Shown here: one piece after another, positions 52,689-61,652 of the stretch
Layout of the letters: every line of letters starts with the position of its first letter
Position numbering within the stretch: position 1 is the first letter of the stretch
Origin: Peribacillus sp. FSL H8-0477
GTDB lineage: Bacteria > Bacillota > Bacilli > Bacillales > DSM-1321
Assembly (NCBI RefSeq): GCF_038002765.1
Contig: NZ_JBBODE010000001.1
Coordinates: 124,001-188,000 of the forward strand
Length of the DNA: 64,000 nt
Direction of reading: 5' to 3'
Notes under the pieces: generated by a model
What the model was told of the DNA's origin: nothing
Databases searched by the model: none
Seen by the model: the letters and a program-made list of their open reading frames with translations, nothing else
Position numbers and translations under genes: made by a program

Positions 52689-52850
52689 TACCCACCTAGG
52701 TATTTTGACCATTCAAAAAGCCTGCAGACGGGATTAACGTCAGCTCAGACGGGAATACGTGGTGTCTAGACGGGATTATGCCTTCTCCAGACGGGAATAA
52801 CACATCGCCAGACGGGATTAATATGTTTTTCCGGCAAAATCATGATCATA
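52689..52850. repeat. Inverted-orientation repeat unit, second copy (locus 3)
   Basis: The second copy begins with the hairpin TACCCACCTAGGTA (52689-52702). AGACGGG cores lie at 52726, 52747, 52768, 52789 and 52810, again at exactly 21 bp, and 218 bp beyond those of the first copy. The two copies are nearly identical over the array. The unit is cut short next to the GNAT gene. Confidence 0.88.
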
Positions 52851-52876
52851 TACCCCCTTGATTGTCAGTATTTCCG

Positions 52877-53761
52877 CTATTCTTTTCGATATGTAATCCA
52901 AGCTGGGCTTGGGCTGACGGGTATCACCTTTAGTAGTGACATGGCACATTCATCAGTTGTATCAAACTCGCCCTCAATGAACTGTACGTTATGTTTCTCT
53001 GCATACTTGATTTGTTGAAATACTAATGACCTTAATAAGGTGTTTGCTTCGGGTGAATGTACGCCGACCCACCCTAATTCTGCAGTGTCTTTTTTTTCTG
53101 AGGTGTGAAGAAAGGAATAGGCTAGAATGTTCTTTTCGGCCGTATCAAGGCCAATAAAGCTTCCATCTAAGATTACATCATCTGCTGTTATCATTTTACC
53201 CCAACTGTTATCTTCCATTTCAGCAACCGGATTATCGAGATGTGTATGTTCGTAATTTCTTTTAACTAAAGTAATGAGTTTATGGAATAACAAACGATTC
53301 TTAACTAGTTCACCCATGCTCTTTACTACGAATCGATCAGCATTAGCTGTTATGAAGGGTATTTTCGTTTTCACAGAAATAACTGGCATATAGGTTCTTC
53401 GTATTTCTTTAAATCCTATACTTTTATAAAAAGAACGTAAGCCAACAGCTGTTTCCCAAATTGATGTTTGTAACGGGCTGTCAATCTTATCATGCAAGAT
53501 GGCGAAAAGTTTTTCCTGAATCTCTTTTTCAGGATATAAAGGGTTACTATGTAAACGAACATACATGCAATGTGGATGAAACGTATTAACCCATGCGATG
53601 ATTATTCCTTGTAGTTCTTCCTCACAATATGCAGCGTAGGCAACTTGTAAGTTGGGACTGTGTAACATATCTAAAAACGACTCTTTTTCAAAACAGAGTT
53701 TTAGTAATGGAACCATCTTCTCCCGATTGATTTCTCTTATTTGTTCTATCCGTATGCTCAT
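52877..53761 (-). CDS. GNAT-family protein with two acetyltransferase-like halves
   Basis: The 294-residue protein has one GNAT-like half (GIIIAWVNTFHPHCMYVRLH, ending LRSFYKSIGFKEI with the GF typical of motif B) and a second half with TAELGWVGVHSPEANTLLRS and LVFQQIKYAEKHN. The acetyl-CoA loop is poorly kept. It follows a TetR gene on the same strand by about 85 bp. Target unknown. Confidence 0.68.
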   Translation of the reverse strand: MSIRIEQIREINREKMVPLLKLCFEKESFLDMLHSPNLQVAYAAYCEEELQGIIIAWVNTFHPHCMYVRLHSNPLYPEKEIQEKLFAILHDKIDSPLQTSIWETAVGLRSFYKSIGFKEIRRTYMPVISVKTKIPFITANADRFVVKSMGELVKNRLLFHKLITLVKRNYEHTHLDNPVAEMEDNSWGKMITADDVILDGSFIGLDTAEKNILAYSFLHTSEKKDTAELGWVGVHSPEANTLLRSLVFQQIKYAEKHNVQFIEGEFDTTDECAMSLLKVIPVSPSPAWITYRKE

Positions 53762-53824
53762 TATCTATCTCCTTAAAGGTTTAATACTGCATTCTCCATA
53801 TGCGGTTAAAATCCCTTTAATTCA

Positions 53825-53850
53825 AAAAGAGCCGAAGCATCGGCTCTTTA
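53825..53850 (-). terminator. Rho-independent terminator of the TetR gene
   Basis: AAGAGCCGA-AGCA-TCGGCTCTT forms a 9-bp stem; on the minus strand it is followed by TTTG. It overlaps the last bases of the TetR gene. Confidence 0.8.
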
Positions 53851-54486
53851 AGGTCGTATATAAGATAGAAGCATTTCTTTTAACAATGTTTGTTGAATGA
53901 CGGGAGCAATATCTTCTTCTAAGTAAGAAATGGGAGCTTTTAAGGCTATATTGCTTCCGAAGTTACCAAAGGCATTAATAATGGTAATCAACGCTTCTTT
54001 GACGGAAACATTGCTCCGAATTGAACCATCTAGTTTGCCATCTTCAATGATTTTCATAAGAATCTGCGTAATGATCTTTTGGATGTCTAAATAGTCATCA
54101 ATATCTTCCAGTGGCTTTTGTGCAAAGGATGCATAGCTTTCAAATGCTTCGCGAAATCTCATTGAATTACTAAGAGGGTTTGTAGAATGTTCCATCAGAT
54201 AATCCAATATTTGTTCGACTCTCTCAAAACTAGAGACGTTTTTCGAAGCTATTTTTTCAAAATGTTCAACCTTATTCGCTAAATTGTTTACAGCAACCGC
54301 CACAATCAATTTATCTTTTTTAGGAAAGTACCTAAACAAAGTGGCTATTCCAATTCCCTCAGCATCAGCCACATCTTGCATTTGTACTGTATCTAAACCG
54401 TTCTCGAGAAATAGCTTTTCAGCAGTAAGAACGATACTCTTATAACGTTTACTCTTCTTTTGTTCCCGTATGCCAGTAGGTGACAT
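53848..54486 (-). CDS. TetR-family regulator
   Basis: The N-terminal HTH reads IVLTAEKLFLENGLDTVQMQ and EGIGIATLFRYFPKKDKLIV. The C-terminal domain is helical and typical of TetR (212 aa). The ribosome site is weak. No divergent gene shares its promoter region, so its target is unclear; the downstream GNAT gene or its own gene are candidates. Confidence 0.82.
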   Translation of the reverse strand: MSPTGIREQKKSKRYKSIVLTAEKLFLENGLDTVQMQDVADAEGIGIATLFRYFPKKDKLIVAVAVNNLANKVEHFEKIASKNVSSFERVEQILDYLMEHSTNPLSNSMRFREAFESYASFAQKPLEDIDDYLDIQKIITQILMKIIEDGKLDGSIRSNVSVKEALITIINAFGNFGSNIALKAPISYLEEDIAPVIQQTLLKEMLLSYIRP

Positions 54487-54841
54487 TCTTTCATCATCTT
54501 CTCTCTAACTTGATAACACTATTTCGGTATATTAATTTCATTGAAATACTATATCACATTATATAATAAAAATTGTATTATGGCATTACACCCTCACACT
54601 ACCTTAAAGCATAGAATGGTGTCTCTTTTAGCTGGATAATTAATCACCTTCACTCACTGACGATGTTTTGATAGAATGCCTTTTTTTTATTGCTTCCTCC
54701 CCCTGTTGAAACGCTGGAAATCTACGCATTCTTCCCTATCAACCAAACTTTCTGCCCGAACAGTCATTTATTAACTCATTAGTTGGTATTTTCCTATATT
54801 TTACTTTAAAATAGTATAAAACACTTTAAGGAGACACTTTC
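54487..54841. other. Intergenic region without recognisable gene
   Basis: No coding frame or repeat is seen. A TATAAA at 54815-54820 may be the -10 of the methyltransferase gene, but no good -35 is at the right distance. Confidence 0.45.
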
Positions 54842-56890
54842 ATGAATCCATTTTTACATAAAACACATTTAGACTATATGCAAGATTATCTAGAAAGGAA
54901 AGAGTCTTCTACTCTTCCATCTTGGCTGAAGTATTTAGTTTTTGCTGAGGAAGTTCATCAAAACTTTGAACATATTGATTCGCTTCAAGAGCTTTCCGAG
55001 AACCGAGTCATTCAGTATGTATATCGTTCCCTCGTTATTTTAGAGAAAAAAAGAGAGGCTTTTCTCACAGATGAAATGTATTGGCAATTGGCGATCGTCT
55101 TATCGTATAGTGAAGCGGCAAAAGGAGGAACTGCAGAACAAAGAAAGAATTGGCTGGAAAAAGGCTATAATCTAATGGCGCATAATGAAGGATCCGCGCA
55201 TATCTTTTGGGAAGATTATTTGGGCTACGATAAACCCCTTCTCTTTACGTTAATCAAAACCCATGGCTTAATCGGCCAATATCTCCGTGGTGAGACGAGA
55301 CTCAGCGCTAGCAGTGAACTGGTGGAAACGATGCGATCCTATTACGATAACAAAACCGCAAAAGACCTGCTCTATATGTTAAATGAATGCATTATTGCAG
55401 CTGTTTCTGATGAGTTATGGCTCAACGTAAAAAATGACGTGAACTCTACAATAGAGAAGCTTTTTCAACAAGATTTCAGTGAAGACTTTGAAAACCGGAT
55501 TCACAGGCTTACCGCAAGCTTTAGTGAGACTTTATCAGAAAAAAAAATGATCATGGCCGCTCAATATGATAAGGTACGGTTATTTTTACAGAATATAGAT
55601 TTATGGTATGTGGAGCCATCGATGCACGATCTTTCTTTTGCCGACTTCTGGGCGATTCTATGCTTAGCAGCTGATGAGATTACGTCGCCTCAAATTGCCC
55701 ACCTTAATTTTGAAACACTCATGAAGCAGCTTCACTATGATTATAAAGGGCAAAAGCATAGTAATGTTTATCGCAAACGGGTAATCGAGAAGTTCCTTCA
55801 TGAGTACAGCAGCAATCAACCTCTTGACACAACACACGTCACCTTTAAAGTCGAAAACTATGAATCAATTAATACCGCATTTCTTTCATTTGAATTCTCG
55901 GACGTCGGAGAAGCACTGATTCAATTTTGTGTGGAAGCAGAAAAAACAGGCGGGATGATTCATAATCAAGCCACCGTGCTGCTATTCGATTTGTTTGGTC
56001 TGCGTCGAGACGCCTATGATCGGTTCAATAACGAGGGCGATTACCTCACCCATATGAACAGTTCTGTCGATGATAAAAAAGTGATCCTCGACTTTATTAA
56101 AGGTGACACTATTCTTGATGTTGGTCCCGGCGGCGGAGTGCTGTTAGATTTATTAGAATCGGAAACTTCAGGCAAACAAATACTTGGTATTGATATCTCG
56201 GAAAATGTGATTGAAACACTGGAAGCGAAAAAGCAAAACGAAAATCATTCCTGGTCCGTCATCAAAGGAAATGCCTTATCACTGGTCGATTCGTTTGCCC
56301 CAAACTCAATCGATACCATCATTTATTCATCCATTATTCATGAATTGTATTCCTATATACCATTTGAAGGAAAATACTTTAACCAGCAAACGATTAAAAC
56401 AGCCTTAGAAAGTGCCTTCGAGGTACTAAAGCCAGGCGGACGAATGATCATCCGCGACGGAATTATGAGTGACGACAAGAAAGCAAAACGGATCATTCGA
56501 TTTAAAACAGACGACGGATTACCTTTTCTCATCCAATATGCTAAAGACTTCAAAGGAAGAAAAATAAGCTATGAAATCCAATCAGACCATGAAGTAATGA
56601 TGCCTCTCAATGACAGTATGGAATTTCTCTATACCTACACCTGGGGAACGGAATCCTATGCCCATGAAGTGAATGAGCAGTTCGGATACTTCACTCCGAC
56701 GGAATATCGAGCCTTTATTCAGGACATCTTTGGCGAAACCGCTGAAATTATTAAACTCGAACACTATTTACAAGAAGGCTATACAACCCACTTAAACGAG
56801 AAAATAGATTTTGAATATGAAGACGGACTTCCAGCTCCCCTGCCAGACAGTACCTGCTTACTCGTTATTGAAAAAGGAGGTGTTAAATGA
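54842..56890 (+). CDS. Large protein with C-terminal class I methyltransferase domain
   Basis: About 400 N-terminal residues are helical and unrecognised (start NPFLHKTHLDYMQDYLERKE). From about residue 420 a SAM-dependent methyltransferase follows: ILDVGPGGGVLLDLL (motif I), LGIDIS (acidic residue after beta-2), DTIIYSSIIHELYSY (motif IV) and LKPGGRMIIRDG. The motif VI-like LKPGG and HE resemble small-molecule O/C-methyltransferases. AAGGAG precedes the ATG. It overlaps the following small gene by 4 bp, so the two are coupled. Substrate unknown. Confidence 0.78.
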   Translation: MNPFLHKTHLDYMQDYLERKESSTLPSWLKYLVFAEEVHQNFEHIDSLQELSENRVIQYVYRSLVILEKKREAFLTDEMYWQLAIVLSYSEAAKGGTAEQRKNWLEKGYNLMAHNEGSAHIFWEDYLGYDKPLLFTLIKTHGLIGQYLRGETRLSASSELVETMRSYYDNKTAKDLLYMLNECIIAAVSDELWLNVKNDVNSTIEKLFQQDFSEDFENRIHRLTASFSETLSEKKMIMAAQYDKVRLFLQNIDLWYVEPSMHDLSFADFWAILCLAADEITSPQIAHLNFETLMKQLHYDYKGQKHSNVYRKRVIEKFLHEYSSNQPLDTTHVTFKVENYESINTAFLSFEFSDVGEALIQFCVEAEKTGGMIHNQATVLLFDLFGLRRDAYDRFNNEGDYLTHMNSSVDDKKVILDFIKGDTILDVGPGGGVLLDLLESETSGKQILGIDISENVIETLEAKKQNENHSWSVIKGNALSLVDSFAPNSIDTIIYSSIIHELYSYIPFEGKYFNQQTIKTALESAFEVLKPGGRMIIRDGIMSDDKKAKRIIRFKTDDGLPFLIQYAKDFKGRKISYEIQSDHEVMMPLNDSMEFLYTYTWGTESYAHEVNEQFGYFTPTEYRAFIQDIFGETAEIIKLEHYLQEGYTTHLNEKIDFEYEDGLPAPLPDSTCLLVIEKGGVK

Positions 56891-57297
56891 AAAGAAAACT
56901 TGGAATCCTATTCGTTTTACTTACAGGACTTGTATGTCTAGCTGGCTTCATTCTTGCACCGGATGGATTTGACATTAAGTTAACCAATCAAACAAAACAT
57001 AAAATTTCGGGACTATATGTGACGTATGAACACATCCGTACAGATATACAAATTCCTCCTATTGCTCCTGGTGAAGAATATTCACTCAACGTGGATCCTG
57101 CACAACTGTCGAAGGAAGACTTTGATGAGGCAGCATTATTACTAAAATATAAAGATCATCAAGGGAAAATTCATACAGAATATATAATTGGATATTTTGA
57201 AAAAGGTTATTCGGGGGAAGCAAGCATAACGATAAATTCGGTTAGTAAGACTGGAAAGATTGAAGTAGATATTCAAGAGGATACATCAGTATACTGA
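56887..57297 (+). CDS. Small membrane-anchored or secreted protein coupled to the methyltransferase
   Basis: An N-terminal hydrophobic segment (LGILFVLLTGLVCLAGFILA) is a signal anchor or uncleaved signal; the C in VCLAG is not a clear lipobox. The outer part is a beta-rich domain of about 110 residues (FDIKLTNQTKHKISGLYVTY). It starts within the stop of the methyltransferase gene (ATGA). No family recognised. Confidence 0.68.
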   Translation: MKRKLGILFVLLTGLVCLAGFILAPDGFDIKLTNQTKHKISGLYVTYEHIRTDIQIPPIAPGEEYSLNVDPAQLSKEDFDEAALLLKYKDHQGKIHTEYIIGYFEKGYSGEASITINSVSKTGKIEVDIQEDTSVY

Positions 57298-57308
57298 ACA
57301 TATTAAAT

Positions 57309-57340
57309 GAGCTTGGCAGCACATGCCCAAGCTCTTTTTT
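57309..57340 (+). terminator. Rho-independent terminator
   Basis: GAGCTTGG and CCAAGCTC form an 8-bp stem followed by six T, ending the methyltransferase operon. Confidence 0.88.
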
Positions 57341-57347
57341 ATCTTAA

Positions 57348-57809
57348 TTAACTCCAATAATTACTCATCAAAGAAACGGACCAATCAGGCTGCCTGATTT
57401 CCGATATAGGTAGAAACTCTTTCATAACGGGTTTAATATCAATGATTGGTGTTCCATCAATGGCATCCAACCCTTTAACGATTAACTTTCTGTGATTATG
57501 TTCTACTAATTCAACAATAGTTACCCCTAACTTATTCGGTCTGTTCTTACCTCTTTGAGCAAAAATCCCGACCTTAGGAAACTCTTGATTATTCCTCGGG
57601 TGCCTCGCCTCATATTGAATCTTATTATCTAACACTTTATCAAAATAGAAAATGACTTCTAAATGTGAAAATGTATCAATTCCGGTTAGTGCTGTTTCTT
57701 CAATTTCCTCAGCAAGTTCGATCGTTGATAAAACTGCTCCCCAATGATCATCTTCAATCTCTTTTCGTTGGTTTCTAACAATGGCAATCGGACAAATAGT
57801 AAACGTCAT
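57348..57809 (-). CDS. trmO: TsaA/TrmO-like tRNA methyltransferase domain protein
   Basis: The 153-residue protein is a single TsaA-like (YaeB/TrmO) domain: RNQRKEIEDDHWGAVLSTIE, FSHLEVIFYFDK, RGKNRPNKLGVTIVEL and VKGLDAIDGTPIIDIKP are its conserved blocks. Escherichia coli TrmO N6-methylates t6A37 in tRNA-Thr using SAM in an unusual beta-barrel. This protein lacks the C-terminal domain of the E. coli enzyme (235 aa), so the exact reaction may differ. Confidence 0.82.
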   Translation of the reverse strand: MTFTICPIAIVRNQRKEIEDDHWGAVLSTIELAEEIEETALTGIDTFSHLEVIFYFDKVLDNKIQYEARHPRNNQEFPKVGIFAQRGKNRPNKLGVTIVELVEHNHRKLIVKGLDAIDGTPIIDIKPVMKEFLPISEIRQPDWSVSLMSNYWS

Positions 57810-57900
57810 TGAATTTCCCCCATTCCAACAAAATATGTAATAATCTGTATTTTATGATAACATAATGAAAAAGGAAATAAAAAACAAAGGGGGGATGTAG

Positions 57901-58260
57901 TTGAAATTCGTAGTATTCATTTTAGCTGTATTTTTCCTCTTTTTCTTTTTAGAAAAAGGACTTAGGAAATGGCTTGGTATACATAAAGTTAAAATAAGCG
58001 ACACGTCATACAAAAAGAAGGATCTAACCGGACGCATCCTTATTGTAGTCGTTCTTTTATGCACCTATCCCTATGCTCTAACAAAGGGGGCGAATGTCTT
58101 ACAATGGTATTTTATATTCTATTCGATTGTCCTTTTTGGGGTTCAAACCTATTTGCAATGGAAATACCTCAAGAATTCCAAAGAATATATCCTGACACTT
58201 ATTCTCCTATTCTTAACTGTGCTAGTACTTTATAATATCCAATTGTTTATAACGTTTTGA
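57901..58260 (+). CDS. DUF4181-like membrane protein
   Basis: The 119-residue protein has an N-terminal helix followed by FLEKGLRKWLGIHKVKISDT, the typical DUF4181 segment, and three further helices. TTG start with GGGGGGATG upstream. Family function unknown. Confidence 0.68.
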   Translation: MKFVVFILAVFFLFFFLEKGLRKWLGIHKVKISDTSYKKKDLTGRILIVVVLLCTYPYALTKGANVLQWYFIFYSIVLFGVQTYLQWKYLKNSKEYILTLILLFLTVLVLYNIQLFITF

Positions 58261-58460
58261 TGCATTGAAGTAATAAGCAATCGATCTCATTTTTACATCA
58301 AGAACCCTGTAGAAGATATGGAATAACCAAGAGAAGATAAGTGGGTAAGAGAAATCAAGACTCTCTTTATAAATGAAGCATCTCTTAAACTGAGTAATAA
58401 ATTCATAAAATGTAACCCAATTACAAGATATAAAAAACCAAGTATCTGGGGGAATAACTC

Positions 58461-58817
58461 ATGAACAATATGACTGTGATAGGATTCGTTGCCATTCTAC
58501 TTCTAGGTGGTGTCGGTGTTTACTCAATTTTTACGAATGAACCAGTGTTGGAAAAATCAGGTGAATCAAAAACACAAACTGTTGTTATAAAAGAGAAGAA
58601 CTCTGATATTAACCTCGAACACGAAAAAGAAACTGACCTCCTTATGACTTCACTTGAATTGGCTGACTATCTAGGAATAACAATAGAAGAACTTCATTCA
58701 ATCGGACCTGATTCAGGAAATAACCTTGAGCTACCATATATGACAATTGATAACACAGTTTATTACTCAAGACCAGCGATTGATGTATGGTTACTGAAAG
58801 GAGTTACACCAAACTAA
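58461..58817 (+). CDS. Membrane-tethered excisionase-like HTH protein
   Basis: One N-terminal helix (MTVIGFVAILLLGGVGVYSI) is followed by a charged linker and a C-terminal domain LMTSLELADYLGITIEELHS, then PYMTIDNTVYYSRPAIDVWL. This has the order of excisionase/MerR-like HTH_17 domains (helix-turn-helix, wing, x-x-D-x-W-L ending). The predicted topology, domain inside or outside, is uncertain. GGGGGAAT precedes the ATG. Confidence 0.65.
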   Translation: MNNMTVIGFVAILLLGGVGVYSIFTNEPVLEKSGESKTQTVVIKEKNSDINLEHEKETDLLMTSLELADYLGITIEELHSIGPDSGNNLELPYMTIDNTVYYSRPAIDVWLLKGVTPN

Positions 58818-58951
58818 ACTCAGGTAAGGAGGCGTTATCATTTCATTGATGGGTCTCCTCAAGAGATTGGAAAAGTACTCATCTTGCTGTTCACGCATTA
58901 AATTGATTTTGCTCCTTAAAATACTAAATAGAGAATAATTGGAGGTTAATT

Positions 58952-59134
58952 GTGGTTACTATCGGTGACGTACTATTTCAAATAGTATCTCTTGTTTTTT
59001 TAGTAGGGATATTTGCAGTTGCGTATATACTTATTCGTTCACTCATTTCTAAACAAAAAAGCAAACCAACAGATCTTGTTGAACAAAAGCTGGATAGAAT
59101 AATCAATTTACTAGAAAAGGATAAAAGAGAGTAA
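58952..59134 (+). CDS. DUF4083-like small membrane protein
   Basis: The 60-residue protein has one helix (LVFLVGIFAVAYILIRSLI) and a short amphipathic tail (DLVEQKLDRIINLLEKDK), matching DUF4083 proteins of bacilli. GTG start, GGAGG six bases upstream. Function unknown. Confidence 0.75.
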   Translation: MVTIGDVLFQIVSLVFLVGIFAVAYILIRSLISKQKSKPTDLVEQKLDRIINLLEKDKRE

Positions 59135-59226
59135 TCTTTTTTGTCTTTTTTCTCTTTAAAATTTTTAGAAAGTTATGGATACACCTAATGGGGCATGCGA
59201 TAATAATTTTGAAGGAGTTGATTACT

Positions 59227-59328
59227 ATGGAACTTGTTGTCGGACTAGTTTCTTTTTTAGGTGACGTAATTTCCGCGTGGGCCTTTGCTGCTTGGGGTTA
59301 CTTCCAAGAGAAACTAGACAACAATTAA
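59227..59328 (+). CDS. 33-residue hydrophobic peptide
   Basis: The frame reads MELVVGLVSFLGDVISAWAF and then AAWGYFQEKLDNN. AAGGAG lies nine bases before the ATG, and a strong terminator follows the stop by 15 bp. This makes a real small gene likely. The short membrane-active helix with aromatic residues could act at the membrane or as a small-protein toxin; no family is recognised. Confidence 0.62.
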   Translation: MELVVGLVSFLGDVISAWAFAAWGYFQEKLDNN

Positions 59329-59342
59329 ATTCTTCTTCAGGG

Positions 59343-59373
59343 GGGACTAATCGTTTTGGTTAGTCCTTTTTTC
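59343..59373 (+). terminator. Rho-independent terminator
   Basis: GGACTAATC and GGTTAGTCC pair over 9 bp (one G-U) and are followed by six T. Confidence 0.87.
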
Positions 59374-59422
59374 ATAATAAAAAATGGACAGATAACAAGT
59401 AAATGTTTTCTATCCACAATGG

Positions 59423-60019
59423 CTATTTAATTGAGGGTCTTGATAATTTATAGATAAATGTCGTAAATAATACGACCAGCACTACCGCTAGACCAAATAG
59501 ATAAACATTTGTGATACTAAAGGCAAGCAATAGTAGAGCTGTTAATGAAAAAAGTACAGTAAAGCATCGTTTTAACAGTAACAAGTTAAATTGAAATCCA
59601 ACTATGGACGCGATGCCTGTTGTTAGAAATAGCATCCAAGTTGTTACTTCACTTGACACTTCAATCATAATTAGGATATTAAGTAGCACAAATCCCCATG
59701 AGGTGACTACCGCATCCAGATTCTTTACATATAGCGGAATGAGTGTGAGTCCTAACAATAAACTACATACGCTGGAAGATAAAGTTTGCACAAAGAAAAT
59801 AGAATTAATCGTTAGTAATACAAATGCTGTTATGAAGATAAGTCCAATGCCATTTCGGCTGTGTCGATTCCATCCGTATAAAAACAAGGCATAAAAACCT
59901 ACAGTGACTAAACCAATTAACCATTCAGTAAACCATTCTTCGCCATACCAATGCTCTGACCAATTAATCAGAAGAACATTGCCGATGATAGCCAAAGCAA
60001 ATACAATAAATCCTTTCAT
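59423..60019 (-). CDS. Multi-helix membrane protein, hypothetical
   Basis: The 198-residue protein has about seven hydrophobic helices with very short loops, a conserved-looking WSEHWYGEEWFTEW early on and a basic tail. GAGGGATG precedes the ATG. No family recognised. Monocistronic. Confidence 0.65.
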   Translation of the reverse strand: MKGFIVFALAIIGNVLLINWSEHWYGEEWFTEWLIGLVTVGFYALFLYGWNRHSRNGIGLIFITAFVLLTINSIFFVQTLSSSVCSLLLGLTLIPLYVKNLDAVVTSWGFVLLNILIMIEVSSEVTTWMLFLTTGIASIVGFQFNLLLLKRCFTVLFSLTALLLLAFSITNVYLFGLAVVLVVLFTTFIYKLSRPSIK

Positions 60020-60264
60020 TCACATCCCTCTTTCTGTTAAACGACTACAATAAAAAAATCACAGTCAAACAACTTGGAATTCTAGATGTATACTCTTTAA
60101 TAAAGTAATACTGAAAAAATGTTTTGTAGGTACTCCACTTAAAATTATTACAATATTGTAAACTATAGTCAATTAAAAATTCATTTATTCACCCTGTAAA
60201 AACATCAAGGAAAATAAAAAAAAAGAGCCCTTCAGCCCTTTTTTAAAAATATACAATCGCTTTA

Positions 60265-61146
60265 TTAAACTTCTTTCCCTGTTTTGGAGATTTGACTAAC
60301 AATTTGATTCAAACCCTCGTTTACTGGCGTACAAGGACGACCTAGTAATTTTTCTAAATCATTGCTTTCAAAATCTAATCCACCCTCGCGAATAGTTTTT
60401 TGCATGTTTACAAGCATAGGAATATAAGATTCTGGTACTCCTGCACCTTTCATAATATCAGCATAAGCAGCATCGTCGACTTGTTGTACAAGTACTTCTT
60501 TAGCTAATACCGTTCCAAGCGCAGATGCTAATTCATCATGAGTCAGAAGCTGACCGGAAAGTTCGTAAACGGTATTCTCGTGTCCGCTGCCAGACAATAC
60601 GGCTGCTGCTGCTTCCGCATAGTCTTGTTTAAGTGCCCATCCAACTTTCCCCGTGCCAGCAGATATAACCCAAGGCATTCCTGCCAATACACCTTGTATG
60701 CTGCCAATTTCATTTTCTAAATACCAATTGTTTCGTAAAAATGAATAGGGGATGCCTGTTTTTAAAATAGCTTCTTCTCTTGCTCGATGGCCTGGTGCAA
60801 GGTCTAAGGGACTTTCACTAGCATTTGTTACACTCGTATAAGCTATAAATTTAACTTGAGCACGCTGAGCGGCAGCAACAGCATGATTATGCTGTCGCAT
60901 AATCGTTTCAAAGTCCCCGGCCGTCGATATAATGAAAAGACGATCAATCCCTGAAAAAGCAGAATCTAATGTTTCTGGTTTTTCAAAATCTCCGTGCCGT
61001 ACTTCCACTCCACGAGCGCGAAATTCTTCTGCCTTCTCTATCGATCGAACACTAACAGCTATTTGACTCGCTGGTACAGTTTTTAATAATGCGTTTACAA
61101 CCTTTGATCCTAATTCACCTGTTGCACCTGTAACTAATATTTTCAT
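60265..61146 (-). CDS. NmrA-like NAD(P)H quinone oxidoreductase (QorB/YtfG type)
   Basis: An atypical SDR of 293 residues with GATGELG at 7-13, SVRSIEKA as the NADPH-specific stretch and FIAYTSVTNASESPL in place of the usual Tyr-Lys site; LRNNWYLEN is conserved in QorB-type proteins. It reduces quinones. It is divergent from an HxlR regulator with a palindrome between them, the same pairing as QorR-QorB in other bacteria. Confidence 0.85.
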   Translation of the reverse strand: MKILVTGATGELGSKVVNALLKTVPASQIAVSVRSIEKAEEFRARGVEVRHGDFEKPETLDSAFSGIDRLFIISTAGDFETIMRQHNHAVAAAQRAQVKFIAYTSVTNASESPLDLAPGHRAREEAILKTGIPYSFLRNNWYLENEIGSIQGVLAGMPWVISAGTGKVGWALKQDYAEAAAAVLSGSGHENTVYELSGQLLTHDELASALGTVLAKEVLVQQVDDAAYADIMKGAGVPESYIPMLVNMQKTIREGGLDFESNDLEKLLGRPCTPVNEGLNQIVSQISKTGKEV

Positions 61147-61186
61147 TCTCTTTCCTCCACTTAACTATTTTTAAATGATCATGCTA

Positions 61187-61203
61187 AGATATATACTATA
61201 TCT
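61187..61203. promoter_or_regulatory. Candidate HxlR operator palindrome
   Basis: AGATATA-TAC-TATATCT has perfect 7-bp arms and lies between the divergent qorB-like and hxlR-like genes, where it would overlap the promoters. Confidence 0.6.
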
Positions 61204-61283
61204 ACAGTCACGATAATAATAGTAGGCACATTTAAATAACCTAGTCATAAAAAACGTACCATTAAGAAAGAAGGAACAAACCA

Positions 61284-61652
61284 ATGGCTCGATTTAATTT
61301 CGAAGGAGAACCTCCTGCTGAACAAGAAGTATGTCATTTAACAACTACACAAAATGTCATTGCTGGAAGATGGAAAATTGTTGTTTTATGGTATCTAAGT
61401 CAACGAACAAGAAGATTTAACGAACTTCATAAGTTGTTACCTGGTATTTCAAAAGGAATCTTGACCAGACAATTGAGAGAATTGGAAGAAGACGGAATGG
61501 TTCACAGAGAAGTATATAAAGAAGTTCCTCCTAAAGTAGAATACTCGCTAACTCCACAAGGAAAAAGCTTTATCCCTGCACTGGAGATCATGGGAGAATG
61601 GGGGAAAAAATATATGGAGAAAAAACAAAATGAACAACTAGATTCTGAATAA
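61284..61652 (+). CDS. HxlR-family redox-type regulator
   Basis: The 122-residue winged-helix protein has [20 protein letters not shown] at its start and [20 protein letters not shown] as the recognition region. The single Cys near residue 16 is at the place of the redox-sensing Cys of YodB, HypR and QorR. It probably represses the divergent quinone reductase gene until oxidised or alkylated by quinones. Confidence 0.85.
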   Translation: MARFNFEGEPPAEQEVCHLTTTQNVIAGRWKIVVLWYLSQRTRRFNELHKLLPGISKGILTRQLRELEEDGMVHREVYKEVPPKVEYSLTPQGKSFIPALEIMGEWGKKYMEKKQNEQLDSE

